Positions 35,601 to 44,353 are shown, counted from the stretch's first letter. The stretch: DNA of 52,052 bases from Aphodosoma sp051870875 (GCA_051870875.1 JBJECG010000022.1:1-52052); one strand, 5' to 3'. Notes: generated by a model not told the origin, from the sequence alone. Numbers and translations are program-made.

Positions 35601-38600
35601 TGATTATCCCCGGCTGCACTATCCCTTCCGGAAACATTTTGCCTGTAGTTTTCAAAAAATTGATGTCAGCCTGAGATGCTTTCACCTCTCCGCTCGGGTG
35701 GTTGTGCACGAGGTATATTTCATCAGCTCCGAATTTGTCGTAAGCGATACGCAACGCGCTTAGGTCGGATATCGAGGATGTGACGTTTCCCATGCCGAGG
35801 TGTACGATTGTCGGCTTACCTTTGTTTACAAGGACACCGAATGCGTTCTCGACGGCTTTGTCTTCGAGCGCACGGAAAATGTAAGCGACATCCTCGGCTG
35901 ATTTTATTCTTCCTCCGCTGAAGCCGAAATAGCCGTTTTTTGAAAATTCCCTTTCGACGAGGCAGAATTCGCCTGTATCGTTTTGTCCCAATCCTCCTGT
36001 GTGGCTGTATTCGATGCTGTTTCCTGTCTGTGTGGTGTAAGTGGTGGAATTTTCGGAAACTTTTTGCGGATTTGTTTGGAGAAGTGAAACAAGTTTTTTA
36101 CCTTTGTAGTCAGAAAGGATAGTAGATTTCGTATCGGGCGTTGAGCCAAAATCCTCTATATCGGCTGCTTGATTTATAATGTCAAGCAGCTTTGTTTTTT
36201 CTATACGTGTCAGGCTGTGGTCGTAATATCTGTTTCCTGATTTATCGACTGCAATAACAGAGTGAACGGTATAATCTACGCCGCCTATCTTTAAACCGCA
36301 TACATAGTGTTGGTATTCCGTCACATTAGGGTTTTTCTTTTTGTCGTTATTTTGTTCGCTGTCAATATAGATTGAGTTTTCAATAATTTGCGGTATGGCA
36401 GCTATTGATTGAAGGTGTTCAACATCTTTATAATTGTGCTGTAATACTTCGTTTATACCACCATTCTTTCTGCCCCGTTGCAATTGTATTTCATTGCCGG
36501 TGTCCTTGTTGGTATAACTGCCTTGCAATTTCTTGCCATAGTCCAATGCGTTTTTCCTATATTCTTTCAAGTCGTTGCCTGGTGTGATTTCGTTACCGGT
36601 TATTTGTACAGGCTTTGAGTTGCGCAGCTTTTCGATGCGGACGGTTTTTGGGTCGGGTGTGCGGTTGTCTGCATTTCCTTTCAGGTCTGAGGCTTTGGCG
36701 AGGTCGGCGAGCGGCATGTTGACAAAATCTGTCAACGACACTTTTGCGGCCTGGGATGGTGTCCAGGGTGTCGTGGTGTCGCGCAGCCAGAACCAGAAGT
36801 CGGAGAGCCAGCGTTTCAGTTTTCCGATGAGGGTGTCGGCGTTGATGCGGTCGAGGAGTGTAGCGTCGGCGGCTTGTGAGGCCATCTGTTCCAGGGTCTT
36901 TGCGCCGTCGCGTCCTGTGAGGCGTGCGTGTACTTCGGATGCTATGGCGTTGTCATCGTTGGCGATGTCGGAATAGTTTGGGTCGTCTTTGACCTGCTGC
37001 CACAATGGTGTCTGCTTCATGAGCTCCACGCCGCGCACCCACAATGCGCTGTTATTGCGCTTGCATGCCGCGTCCCAGATGTGGGTGTATTCGTGTATGG
37101 GTGTCTCGGGGTTGAGGCGCGAGGCGTTGAGGTATATGCGTCCGCCTACGGTCGCTCCGTAGACGGTGCCCTGCGGTGTCTTGAGGAAGCGGATGTGGTC
37201 GGTTATCTTCAAGTCCTTTTCGTTGAAGACGACGTAATTACGGGCATTGTCGGCTCGTCCGCCTGACAGGTATTCCGCCGGGTAGGATATGCCGGTAAAG
37301 CCGAGGGACGAGAGGAACTCGGAAGCTCCGCGGTCGCCGAGATAGAGGGCGATTGCCTTATAGAAATCTTCTCCTGTTTCTGCGTCTTCGAGGCTGTCGG
37401 TGACATCACGCAGGAGCATTTCTTGCTCTGTATCATCGGTTTCGTCTTTGTCTTTCTCTATTTCCTCAACTATGCGTCCGGCATATTCTTCGTTGTCGGA
37501 CAGTACGCTGTAGATTGACGCTTCGTTTCTTCTCGCGGTTTCTGCGGTTTTTTCAGCTTTTTCCCGTGCTTCTGCAATGGCTTTTTCCCGCGCTTCAGAA
37601 ATTGCCCTATCATACGCTTCGTCTCTCTCGTATTCATACCGTTCTTCAAATAAGTCGTCCATGTCGGAAAGCAGCCTGCGTATTATGTCATCTACCGCTT
37701 CGTCATCGTCAAGGTCTATTTCTTCGTCATAATACAATGCCGCCTCTTCCGCAAGTCTGATTGGGTCGGCATCTCCTACTGAATAACCGTCATATAGATG
37801 AACAGGCTGGTTTATTCCGAAGAATTCCCTTACGTCTATGTCAATGTCGGTTATCAGTTCATTCTCGTCGAAATCGGCGTCAGCGTCGTTCTCGTCAAAC
37901 ACGGTTTCTTCAACAGGAGCTTCCCAGTACAGGTAGTTGCTGCCGTCGTCGTCGGGGATTTCGACGGTGTAGAGGTTGGCTTTCATTTCTTTCAGGAACT
38001 TGCCTGTCCGGATTATACGGATTTGTTTCTTTACCCTTTTCTTGTCTGACCAGCTTTCATTGAGCAATCCGTTCAGTTCTTCGAGAGCCTTTTCCTTGTC
38101 GTTGCCGTGTCTTTTCAATAAATCACGAGCCAAATCGTTGACGATTTTGTTTTCGTCATACTTTTTGTCGGTCATGCGTTTCGCGTAGGTCTGTCCGATT
38201 CCCTTGACTTCGGTGACGTAGCTTCCCCATCCGTATGCCTGCGCCCCCTCGCCTGAGCCCATGAAAGAGTGGTCGAAACGGGAGAAGTCGGCGGCAGAGC
38301 CGTGATATACGGTCATGAGGCGGAGTGAGTTTACAGCCGCTGTTTCTTCATCAAATGCTTCGATGAATTCTACCGACGGCTTTTCGCGTCCGTACTTCTT
38401 ATCCTCCGGCCCGGCCCATTCATAAGCAAGCCCTCTGCTGCCGATGCCGGATTTGGTCTGTAAAAGGAATGCGGCTTTATTTTTGGCCTTGAATTCGTCG
38501 AAGGGTATGTGCGTATTACTATTCCGGAAGAAAGACATGCCATCGAAGTGGTGCTTTATCCGTTCCCACTTTTCATCGGCTTTTTTCTGCCGCTCTTTTT

Positions 38601-41600
38601 CTGCTTCCTCTTTGGCGGCGGCATTCTTCCGTGCCTCGTCTCTATCGGCTCTGACAATCCGAGCCATCTCCACAAAGTCATCGGCAGTCGAATCCAGAGG
38701 CATGAATGTCTCGGTGTTAATGCGGTAATCGGATGTGACAACGTGGTCGCTCAATCTGAATTTGATGCTTTCCTCTTCGCTCTGTATGTATGTCGAAACG
38801 CCGAAATCGGAAATGCTTCGGCTTATGCGGAAGCCTTTGAATCCCGCTTTCCGGAGGGCGTCAATGGCTTCCCTGGCTGTCTGATACTGGAACTCGGACA
38901 TTTCCTCTTTGGCCATTCCGTAGCCCCGTGACATTTGTAAATTTCTGTCGGAAGCCATTGCCGTTTCGGCATCTTTCCGTATCTTTGCAGCGTCGGTGCT
39001 GCGGATAGCGTTTCGGACGAGTGTATCAGGGGCAGTCTTCTCAGACTGAGCATTGGTAGCCGCAGACGTAGATGACATTTCAGCCCACATGGTTATAGTA
39101 TCTAAATCATCTGGGCTGTTTTTTTGTTCTTTCTCTACAACAATCACATAACCGTTGTTCAAATTCTTGTAGAAACGTACGCTTTCCCTGCCTGTTATAT
39201 CAGTACTGCTTTTCTCCACTCTGTCGGGGGCGGTCATGATATAGGGTATCAATTCCAAATCCCGCTTTCTTATCGGGATGCTGTTCTGTTGAAGTTTTGT
39301 GCCACCTTCTCCGTGGTTGTTCAGTATGTGTACCATACTGTCAGCCGTAATATTATGGCTTTCAAATTCACGTCCCATTGCTTGACTTATCATGGCAACG
39401 GTGCGTCTTGGCAGACTGATTGTGATTTTCTGTCCCCGTGTGCCGTTCTTCATCCATCTGCGAATCTTTCGCGCTGTCGCTTCCAGCGCATTCAGCTTGG
39501 CTTGCAGTGTGACAATACCGTCGTTGCCGGTTTCTGCCAGCTCGTTCATCTGTTCGTCGGAGAGGACTTCGACAGGAATTCCTGCACGGTCGAGCATGGC
39601 GGATACGGCATCGAATGCGGCCTGCTGCTCAGGGGTCATTGTGGCAGATGGTTTGTTCCCTTTTTCAAACGGTACAGGCACGTCCTGTCCGGGGAGCTCG
39701 AAGCCGGCGAGAGGGTCGTTCTGGCCGGATTCGCTTACAGCCGTTTCCCGTGCAATCTTGTATTCGGAGAATGGTTTTGTCTTGCGGCGGCTGCTGCCGA
39801 CCCACGTTTCAAAGCCGTCGGGCGATATGCCCGACACGTCGATGCGGCGTTTTTTCTCCCATCCTTTACTGTAGGAGGACAGATAGGCGTTGAGCGCATC
39901 ATCGGCCGTAGCGAAGCCGAGCATGACCTTGTGTTCGTCGAAAGTGCCGTCCTCGTTGTACTGGTCGATGACGAATACCGGCTTTGTGTCCCAGCCGTCC
40001 ATGTCGTGTGCGAGGAATACGTCTATGTGGTCGCCGTCCACGCCTTCAGTCCCGCGGAAATATCCGTAGGTGTAGTGCATCTTGTTTTCCCAGCGGTTGC
40101 CGTCTGCGTCCACGCCACGGCGTATGCTTCCGCGCGGCTGTTCGACTGAGATGTCGAAACGTCCTATCTTCACGTGCCCTTTGCGGTAGTTCCCTGCTTT
40201 TTTCTGCTCTTCGGTTGGGTTGATGTCGGTGTCGGCTTCGGCTTCTTCGATGGCCTTGTTCAGTGGCTTTTCTTCTGCCTCTGCCTCTTCTGCCTGTGCC
40301 TGTTGCTGTGCCTGTGCTTCTGCTGCGCGCTGCCGTCTGAGGCGTATGTTTTCGAGGTAGTCGGCGGCTTCTTCGGGTGACCGGAATGCCTCTGCCTTTT
40401 CGGCTTCGGTGCGCCGTGTGTATTCGTCGCGGAGCGTCTGCCAGTATTCGAGGGCTGCGGCTGTGCGCTGCCGTTCGGCGTTGATCCGGTCGCGTCCGGC
40501 CTTGATTTCGTTGAATGATGTCCCGGTGTTTTTGAGGTTCAAGGCCTTTTCGCGGGCTTTCCGTGCGTGTTTCAGCCCTGCTTCGACGAATGCGGTGCGG
40601 TCGTCGGGGTCGAGTTCTCCGAGCAGGGCGAGGCTGTCTTCGATGCTCATCCGCTCGAAGAGGGGGTTGCCTTTTTCGTCTGTGGGGTATTGCTTTTCCG
40701 AAACATTTTCTGTACCTTTGCCGGTGGAAGAATTGGTTTGTGGCGCATCCGTGCCCTCGGTAGTGGGGTCAGACGCATTCTCCTGCGACGAGTATAAGCC
40801 ATCTGCCACGTCTGAGGCAGCAGAAACATCATCGGCGTGTTTCCAAACCATTTTACCTTTTGAAAGGAGGTTCGTTAAAACGGACTTCCTTTTTTCTTGG
40901 TTTGAAATGATAACCTCATGGCCATCTTTGCTGACGGTTACGGATGTGAAATAGTAGTACCGCGAACCGTCTGTCTTTTTGAATGTCTTTACAAAAACAT
41001 ACGAGCTTGCGCGTTCGGCCACATCTCCATCTTTGGCTTTGCTTTCGTCTTCAATGATAATGTCAGGATTTTCGAGCGTCGGCTTGATCATTCCCAACTT
41101 GCCATTGCGTCCTTGACGCATCAGTTTTGCAAATTGGTTTTCTCCCATTTTCACCTCACCGATCGGTGTAGCGACTTTGCCGTCTTCTCCAAAAGTGGCA
41201 TCCCAATTTTCGATGGTCAGTTCTATTTCCGGCGCAACTACAGCTTTGCTTTCCATTTCAGAAATCAAAGCGTCGGCTTCTTCTTCCGTCAAAGAGCGTC
41301 CTATGCGGCTGTCCTGCTGCTGTGCCGTACCGTTCGGATTGTCCTGTGCAGGTTGTCCGACAGACGGTGCCGTTTGCTGTACGCTCTGCGCTTCGGCTTC
41401 GGGGATGATTTGTGCTGAAGTGAGGGCGTATGCCAGTTCCATAGGGTCGGCGAACGAGACGGTACCGCCTGTTTCGTCGGCGGCTGTGACTGAGCCGTCG
41501 GGGTTTACGGATGTTATTGTCATCCCTCCTATCCGTGTGCCGGGCGCAAGCTGTATGGCTGTCTGACTTTGCAGCTCGTCGTTGCCGACGGGGAGTGTGG

Positions 41601-41931
41601 CGATGCCGTCCGGGCCTGCGGAAGTGGCCAGGATGCCCTGCGCGGATACTTCGGTGACGGTGCTCCAGTTGCCCCGCCGGTCTGTTACGAGCGAGCCGAC
41701 CGGGAATCGCGCGTTGTTTTCGGCTTCGCGATCCACCGTCTGCCGGGCTTCTGTCCTCAACTCTTCCGCATCGGCTTCTCCGACAGCTTCGGAAATTTCG
41801 GCGGTTCCTATCTGCCGCGGGTTGCTTCCGTCGGGTGCGGCCACGGTAACGACCTGGTCGGATGCTCCGCGGTCGATATCAAGAGAGCCGTCTTCCTTCT
41901 GCACGAGGACGAGGTTCCCGGAGAGGACCAC
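32620..41931 (-). CDS. fragment of a giant multidomain polyvalent protein
   Basis: An uninterrupted frame of 3103 codons from a GTG at 41931. Protein-like sequence also continues upstream in frame to 42033, where a TGA follows, so the N-terminus is missing. Native sequence ends near 32875 (SSVLT); the rest is read-through into tRNA-Asp antisense. Domains, approximate residues: PBECR-type nuclease 239-368 (TPIGEVKMGENQFAKL); inorganic-pyrophosphatase-like 585-700 (GDHIDVFL 633-640); second PBECR-type 839-950; ADP-ribosyltransferase with VYHGS at 1208-1212; zincin with HEYTH at 1613-1617; LPD23-like 1765-1912; RadC/JAB 2000-2265 with HNHPSG at 2076-2081; MuF-C-like 2304-2476; LPD38-like 2515-3018. 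Such proteins of phages and conjugative elements are thought to be delivered into recipient cells with the DNA. Domain names rest on family recall, not a search. Confidence 0.7.
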   Translation of the reverse strand: MVLSGNLVLVQKEDGSLDIDRGASDQVVTVAAPDGSNPRQIGTAEISEAVGEADAEELRTEARQTVDREAENNARFPVGSLVTDRRGNWSTVTEVSAQGILATSAGPDGIATLPVGNDELQSQTAIQLAPGTRIGGMTITSVNPDGSVTAADETGGTVSFADPMELAYALTSAQIIPEAEAQSVQQTAPSVGQPAQDNPNGTAQQQDSRIGRSLTEEEADALISEMESKAVVAPEIELTIENWDATFGEDGKVATPIGEVKMGENQFAKLMRQGRNGKLGMIKPTLENPDIIIEDESKAKDGDVAERASSYVFVKTFKKTDGSRYYYFTSVTVSKDGHEVIISNQEKRKSVLTNLLSKGKMVWKHADDVSAASDVADGLYSSQENASDPTTEGTDAPQTNSSTGKGTENVSEKQYPTDEKGNPLFERMSIEDSLALLGELDPDDRTAFVEAGLKHARKAREKALNLKNTGTSFNEIKAGRDRINAERQRTAAALEYWQTLRDEYTRRTEAEKAEAFRSPEEAADYLENIRLRRQRAAEAQAQQQAQAEEAEAEEKPLNKAIEEAEADTDINPTEEQKKAGNYRKGHVKIGRFDISVEQPRGSIRRGVDADGNRWENKMHYTYGYFRGTEGVDGDHIDVFLAHDMDGWDTKPVFVIDQYNEDGTFDEHKVMLGFATADDALNAYLSSYSKGWEKKRRIDVSGISPDGFETWVGSSRRKTKPFSEYKIARETAVSESGQNDPLAGFELPGQDVPVPFEKGNKPSATMTPEQQAAFDAVSAMLDRAGIPVEVLSDEQMNELAETGNDGIVTLQAKLNALEATARKIRRWMKNGTRGQKITISLPRRTVAMISQAMGREFESHNITADSMVHILNNHGEGGTKLQQNSIPIRKRDLELIPYIMTAPDRVEKSSTDITGRESVRFYKNLNNGYVIVVEKEQKNSPDDLDTITMWAEMSSTSAATNAQSEKTAPDTLVRNAIRSTDAAKIRKDAETAMASDRNLQMSRGYGMAKEEMSEFQYQTAREAIDALRKAGFKGFRISRSISDFGVSTYIQSEEESIKFRLSDHVVTSDYRINTETFMPLDSTADDFVEMARIVRADRDEARKNAAAKEEAEKERQKKADEKWERIKHHFDGMSFFRNSNTHIPFDEFKAKNKAAFLLQTKSGIGSRGLAYEWAGPEDKKYGREKPSVEFIEAFDEETAAVNSLRLMTVYHGSAADFSRFDHSFMGSGEGAQAYGWGSYVTEVKGIGQTYAKRMTDKKYDENKIVNDLARDLLKRHGNDKEKALEELNGLLNESWSDKKRVKKQIRIIRTGKFLKEMKANLYTVEIPDDDGSNYLYWEAPVEETVFDENDADADFDENELITDIDIDVREFFGINQPVHLYDGYSVGDADPIRLAEEAALYYDEEIDLDDDEAVDDIIRRLLSDMDDLFEERYEYERDEAYDRAISEAREKAIAEAREKAEKTAETARRNEASIYSVLSDNEEYAGRIVEEIEKDKDETDDTEQEMLLRDVTDSLEDAETGEDFYKAIALYLGDRGASEFLSSLGFTGISYPAEYLSGGRADNARNYVVFNEKDLKITDHIRFLKTPQGTVYGATVGGRIYLNASRLNPETPIHEYTHIWDAACKRNNSALWVRGVELMKQTPLWQQVKDDPNYSDIANDDNAIASEVHARLTGRDGAKTLEQMASQAADATLLDRINADTLIGKLKRWLSDFWFWLRDTTTPWTPSQAAKVSLTDFVNMPLADLAKASDLKGNADNRTPDPKTVRIEKLRNSKPVQITGNEITPGNDLKEYRKNALDYGKKLQGSYTNKDTGNEIQLQRGRKNGGINEVLQHNYKDVEHLQSIAAIPQIIENSIYIDSEQNNDKKKNPNVTEYQHYVCGLKIGGVDYTVHSVIAVDKSGNRYYDHSLTRIEKTKLLDIINQAADIEDFGSTPDTKSTILSDYKGKKLVSLLQTNPQKVSENSTTYTTQTGNSIEYSHTGGLGQNDTGEFCLVEREFSKNGYFGFSGGRIKSAEDVAYIFRALEDKAVENAFGVLVNKGKPTIVHLGMGNVTSSISDLSALRIAYDKFGADEIYLVHNHPSGEVKASQADINFLKTTGKMFPEGIVQPGIIIDTTSGKFGVFDHEGQTGTFDRSDKSRTKETKMNVLAFDRQVFAPDYDVTELQQIRSSEDVAAFISSQRLGQRGKVSIILLNNRNKIIGNLHLPYNNITDNQDAVAGEIVRLGLRYGANNVIPYGNFDISQSQSLERKINALSGNTLRLLDTVSIDNGLNTVSATDEGFMEDSGAYKPAVPENPQTINDRFNRELDNYKKGTHKGLLHLGRPNEILQACGINDVEFTLSPTVLNRKLKQHGLTTDDLKGLAEAIQNPILVYRHGENVPNMIIVSELEAKGGKLSIALKLDGSGKVVDLNNVSSIHQKDGLIELQRLSEINDLENNLRWLDKEKVSDWLDIAGLNSPIHTDNPKLVSLAKVIENFQNPSVSDGNYTETDDTEADDIRFQIVRDPAAVTDEPQMNDGETWQDYFARYRQWRDRRIEFEEATGQLLPELPRYKPGTSLTDYFRAWKEYTVGREDAETVSAYNREIEANAKMTRKLLQDMWDELNALKNFQLKMQQLGATLTPETDTYNRMFKTNSRARNATQEYNDTQFAALTKAMHDFRAEIGKSGISLTWQNLADDFAKNNGRNLTPQELLDIYVQARDIDEAARLGLPDRGAAGFHNNLGITPQQAIDMVEGKISAETVRSLWEAVNAATHFSLQYMHGAGMIDTETLDRFSGRRYYVPERGWKERDLDERDYGYLRKGGGDYGSSYNPALVKSRGRQSIASSPFAYIDSIARSAILSAEKNREKQTILDFVRRNEAVGTKSGAFRVQQAWLVNVKDKDGNTVMHDGRPLQEVTYARPTEAMHTHDKQVREQIKELRTQLSEADGKTDGKTLEAEIERLENSLYIAGAVKDSDIRQRTDDEKRQHTVLVKKDGRDYIIELADEHVANAINRKANDDVSKFRAIMRPASSLTRAMSSVLTLVVVIICYRFWFVNSRPIFCKHFANRQCRKVYFSAEKCRNNVLFSPIGRPLYTKKALIIRFVNLIINALPLLRYGRDSNPRPHA
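32669..32715 (+). terminator. terminator of tRNA-Asp
   Basis: Perfect 15-bp arms at 32669-32683 and 32698-32712 (AAAGCATTGATTATT and complement), ending in a run of T. Confidence 0.85.
32756..32820 (+). repeat. phased direct repeats, possible integrase arm sites
   Basis: TTTCTGCACT occurs three times, at 32756, 32766 and 32786 (10 and 20 bases apart, one and two helical turns). TTTGCAAAA occurs twice, at 32801 and 32812. Together with the tRNA at the left this matches the layout of tyrosine-recombinase attachment regions in Bacteroidetes integrative elements. Confidence 0.65.
32861..32875 (+). pseudogene. possible remnant start of an integrase gene
   Basis: ATG at 32861 begins MTTTS, placed as an integrase start usually is after such repeats. 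Within about five codons the sequence passes into antisense of the polyvalent gene, and the frame then stops near 32999. No integrase domain remains, so the identity is inference from position. Confidence 0.25.
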
Positions 41932-42036
41932 GGATACGCCCTGTTCGTTCCCGACCCTGACGTTCTGCAGCTTGCCGTTGGTGACGTTGGCCTGTGCGCT
42001 GATCAGTGCGTCGGCTTCGGATTTGAAGGACTTTCA

Positions 42037-42374
42037 GGGTGAACGCAAAATCGCCTAACAGTCAACCATCAGGCAATGAAGTCGTTTGATTATTACAACA
42101 ATGCAATTGTTTCAGTTTGATTAGCAATCATCACAACCACTGTATGCACTCTTGCAGCAAACCGCCACACATGCAAGCTGCAAAATCGCAAAAAACGCTC
42201 TTGAAAAGTTTTGTCATTCAGAAAAATAGTCGTATCTTTGCACCTCGAAATATTATCCATGCCTGAACGGCGGAATGTCTTTGGGAATAAACGATTTAGA
42301 GTGAATTAGCCCGCTCTTTTTCAAGCCCGGCTCCCGAGACGAAATGTTTAATAATTTTTTAAAAACTAATAATT
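42037..42374. other. rplM promoter and leader region
   Basis: The first ~170 bases show no gene. The rplM promoter lies at 42211-42240, giving a leader of about 125 bases before the GTG start. Long leaders on ribosomal protein operons often fold for autoregulation; I did not identify a specific structure. Confidence 0.45.
42211..42240 (+). promoter_or_regulatory. promoter of rplM-rpsI
   Basis: TTG at 42211-42213, 19 bases, TATCTTTG at 42233-42240: full Bacteroidetes -33/-7 match. Confidence 0.7.
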
Positions 42375-42830
42375 GTGGATACATTAAGTTTTAAAACAGT
42401 ATCTGCTAACGCTGCCACTGTAAAAAAAGAGTGGGTCGTTGTGGATGCAAAAGACATGGTTTTGGGTCGTATGGCCTCTAAGGTGGCCAAACTTCTCCGC
42501 GGTAAGTACAAACCTAATTTCACTCCTCACGTTGATTGTGGTGACAATGTCATCATCATCAATGCGGACAAAGTAAAACTCACAGGTAAAAAATGGACAG
42601 ACCGCATATATCTTTCTTATACCGGTTTTCCCGGAGGCCAGCGTGAAGCCACCCCTGAAATCCTCATGAAGAAAAGTCCGGAACGTTACATCAAAAAAGT
42701 GGTGAAAGGCATGCTTCCCAAAAACATCCTTGCTTCTGCCCTTTTGAACAACCTCTACGTATATGCCGGTCCTGAACACCCGCATGCAGCCCAACAACCC
42801 AAACAAATCGATCTAAACGCTATTAAATAA
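42375..42830 (+). CDS. rplM: 50S ribosomal protein L13
   Basis: Early-assembly large-subunit protein. The 151 residues show the L13 hallmark DAKDMVLGRMASKVAKLLRG near the N-terminus and a C-terminal GMLPKNILASALLNNLYVYAG. The start is GTG at 42375, giving the usual Bacteroidetes N-terminus MDTLSFKT. rpsI follows after 7 bases, the standard rplM-rpsI pair. Confidence 0.97.
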   Translation: MDTLSFKTVSANAATVKKEWVVVDAKDMVLGRMASKVAKLLRGKYKPNFTPHVDCGDNVIIINADKVKLTGKKWTDRIYLSYTGFPGGQREATPEILMKKSPERYIKKVVKGMLPKNILASALLNNLYVYAGPEHPHAAQQPKQIDLNAIK

Positions 42831-42837
42831 TACAGAC

Positions 42838-43224
42838 ATGGAAGTAATAAATGCGATAGGAAGAAGAAAAGCTGCTGTTGCACGCGTTTTCGTTTCTGAA
42901 GGAACTGGCAATATCGTTATCAACAGACGCGAACTTGCCAGCTATTTTCCTTCTTCAATGCTTCAATACATTGTAAACCAACCATTGAACCTCTTGAACG
43001 TTATCGGTAAATACGATATCAAAGTAAACCTCAACGGTGGCGGTTACAACGGACAGGCAGAAGCTCTCCGTTTGGCTATTGCCCGTGCCCTCGTAAAAAT
43101 CGATGCTGAAAACAAACCGGCTCTCAGAGCTGCAGGTTTCCTTACCCGTGATCCCCGCGTTGTCGAACGTAAAAAACCGGGTCAGCCAAAAGCACGCAAA
43201 CGTTTCCAATTCTCAAAACGTTAA
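42838..43224 (+). CDS. rpsI: 30S ribosomal protein S9
   Basis: 128 residues with the S9 start NAIGRRKAAVARVFVSEGTG, the central VNLNGGGYNGQAEALRLAIARAL, and the basic C-terminus ending RFQFSKR, whose tail contacts tRNA in the P site. Second gene of the rplM operon. Confidence 0.97.
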   Translation: MEVINAIGRRKAAVARVFVSEGTGNIVINRRELASYFPSSMLQYIVNQPLNLLNVIGKYDIKVNLNGGGYNGQAEALRLAIARALVKIDAENKPALRAAGFLTRDPRVVERKKPGQPKARKRFQFSKR

Positions 43225-43232
43225 TTGGTACG

Positions 43233-43284
43233 ATATTGCCGTTTGTCAAGCGGCATATATTGTTTAGTATCTAAATCATTTAGA
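43233..43284 (+). terminator. weak hairpins between rpsI and rpsB
   Basis: A TGCCG/CGGCA stem with flanking AT pairs at 43233-43260, then a TCTAAATCATTTAGA inverted repeat at 43270-43284. No T-tract follows either, so they may attenuate rather than terminate. Confidence 0.4.
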
Positions 43285-43377
43285 CTCGTATCTGAATACG
43301 GCTACTTGAATGATTGCTTAAACAAAAACAAGTAAAAAAGAAAGTAAACAACAAAAGAATCAAACCAAACACTAATT

Positions 43378-44187
43378 ATGGCAGTACAATTTCAAGACCT
43401 GCTCGATGCAGGCGCACATTTCGGTCACCTGAAACGCAAATGGAATCCGGCGATGGCTCCTTATATTTTTATGGAACGTAATGACATCCACATCATTGAC
43501 CTCCATAAGACAGTCGCCAAAATCGAAGAGGCTGCTGCAGCCATGAAGCAGATAGCCAAATCAGGCAAACGCGTACTTTTCGTTGCCACTAAAAAGCAGG
43601 CTAAGCAAGTAGTGGCCGACCTCGCTTCCGAAGCAGGTATGCCTTATATCACCGAACGTTGGGCCGGAGGTATGCTCACCAATTTCTCGACCATCCGCAG
43701 AGCCATCAAAAAAATGGGTACAATTGACAAAATGTCATCCGACGGTACATTCGATGCACTCTCAAAACGCGAGAAACTCCAGATTTCCCGTCAACGTGCA
43801 AAACTCGAAAAAAACCTCGGCTCAATTGCAGATCTCAGCCGCCTCCCATCAGCTATATTCGTAGTAGATGTGATGAAAGAACACATCGCTGTAGCCGAAG
43901 CTCAACGTCTCGGCATTCCGGTATTCGGTATCGTTGATACCAATTCCAATCCAAAAGGCATTGATTTTGTCATTCCTTCAAACGATGATGCAACCAAAGC
44001 AATAGAACTTATCGTAGCTGAAATGGTCAATGCCCTCAAAGAAGGTGCCATGGAGCGTAAACTTGAGCGTGCTGACAGTGAGGAATCAGAACAGCCGGAA
44101 GTGAAAGAAAAACGTACCCGTGCCCGCAAATCACGCAACACAGAAACAGAAAAAGCTGAAGAAGCACCTGCTAACGAAGAGGCTTGA
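43378..44187 (+). CDS. rpsB: 30S ribosomal protein S2
   Basis: 269 residues. The S2 signature QFQDLLDAGAHFGHLKRKWNP opens the chain, with VLFVATKKQAKQVV and WAGGMLTNFSTIRRAIKKM later, and IFVVDVMKEHIAVAEAQRLG. The last ~45 residues are a charged Glu/Lys/Arg-rich tail seen in Bacteroidetes S2 proteins. tsf follows, the usual rpsB-tsf order, but separated by 166 bases and a terminator-like hairpin. Confidence 0.97.
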   Translation: MAVQFQDLLDAGAHFGHLKRKWNPAMAPYIFMERNDIHIIDLHKTVAKIEEAAAAMKQIAKSGKRVLFVATKKQAKQVVADLASEAGMPYITERWAGGMLTNFSTIRRAIKKMGTIDKMSSDGTFDALSKREKLQISRQRAKLEKNLGSIADLSRLPSAIFVVDVMKEHIAVAEAQRLGIPVFGIVDTNSNPKGIDFVIPSNDDATKAIELIVAEMVNALKEGAMERKLERADSEESEQPEVKEKRTRARKSRNTETEKAEEAPANEEA

Positions 44188-44262
44188 TAACAAATTATCG
44201 GCCGTTTCTGTTGCAGGCAGACCTGAACTCACCAGCAACATATGACGGCTTTGCATAAAAAT

Positions 44263-44314
44263 AAAAAGCGTTATGGAATCTCGGCTTGTTGACGTGACTC
44301 TTTAACGCTTTTTT
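44263..44314 (+). terminator. terminator or attenuator between rpsB and tsf
   Basis: 11-bp arms AAAAAGCGTTA (44263-44273) and TAACGCTTTTT (44303-44313) with a 29-base loop and trailing T. It may reduce read-through from rpsB into tsf. Confidence 0.65.
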
Positions 44315-44353
44315 ATCGGACAAATAATACTAACACTCTAAAATTATACTATT

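Larger units (their letters stand above)
32740..42036. mobile_element. truncated foreign segment: att-like region plus polyvalent-protein gene fragment
   Basis: The segment between the tRNA-Asp terminator and the rplM promoter. Its left ~130 bases are phased repeats like integrase arm sites. The rest is one gene fragment, visibly richer in G+C and with different codon preference from the genes on either side. No second integrase, conjugation gene or copy of the tRNA 3' end is seen. Both ends appear to be broken, so this is a remnant, a deletion derivative, or an assembly join. Confidence 0.55.

Noticed and set aside
42037..42210. second att copy (tRNA-Asp 3' end) at the right border
   Set aside because: I looked for the T-arm and acceptor sequence of tRNA-Asp here and found none, so an intact integrative element is not supported.
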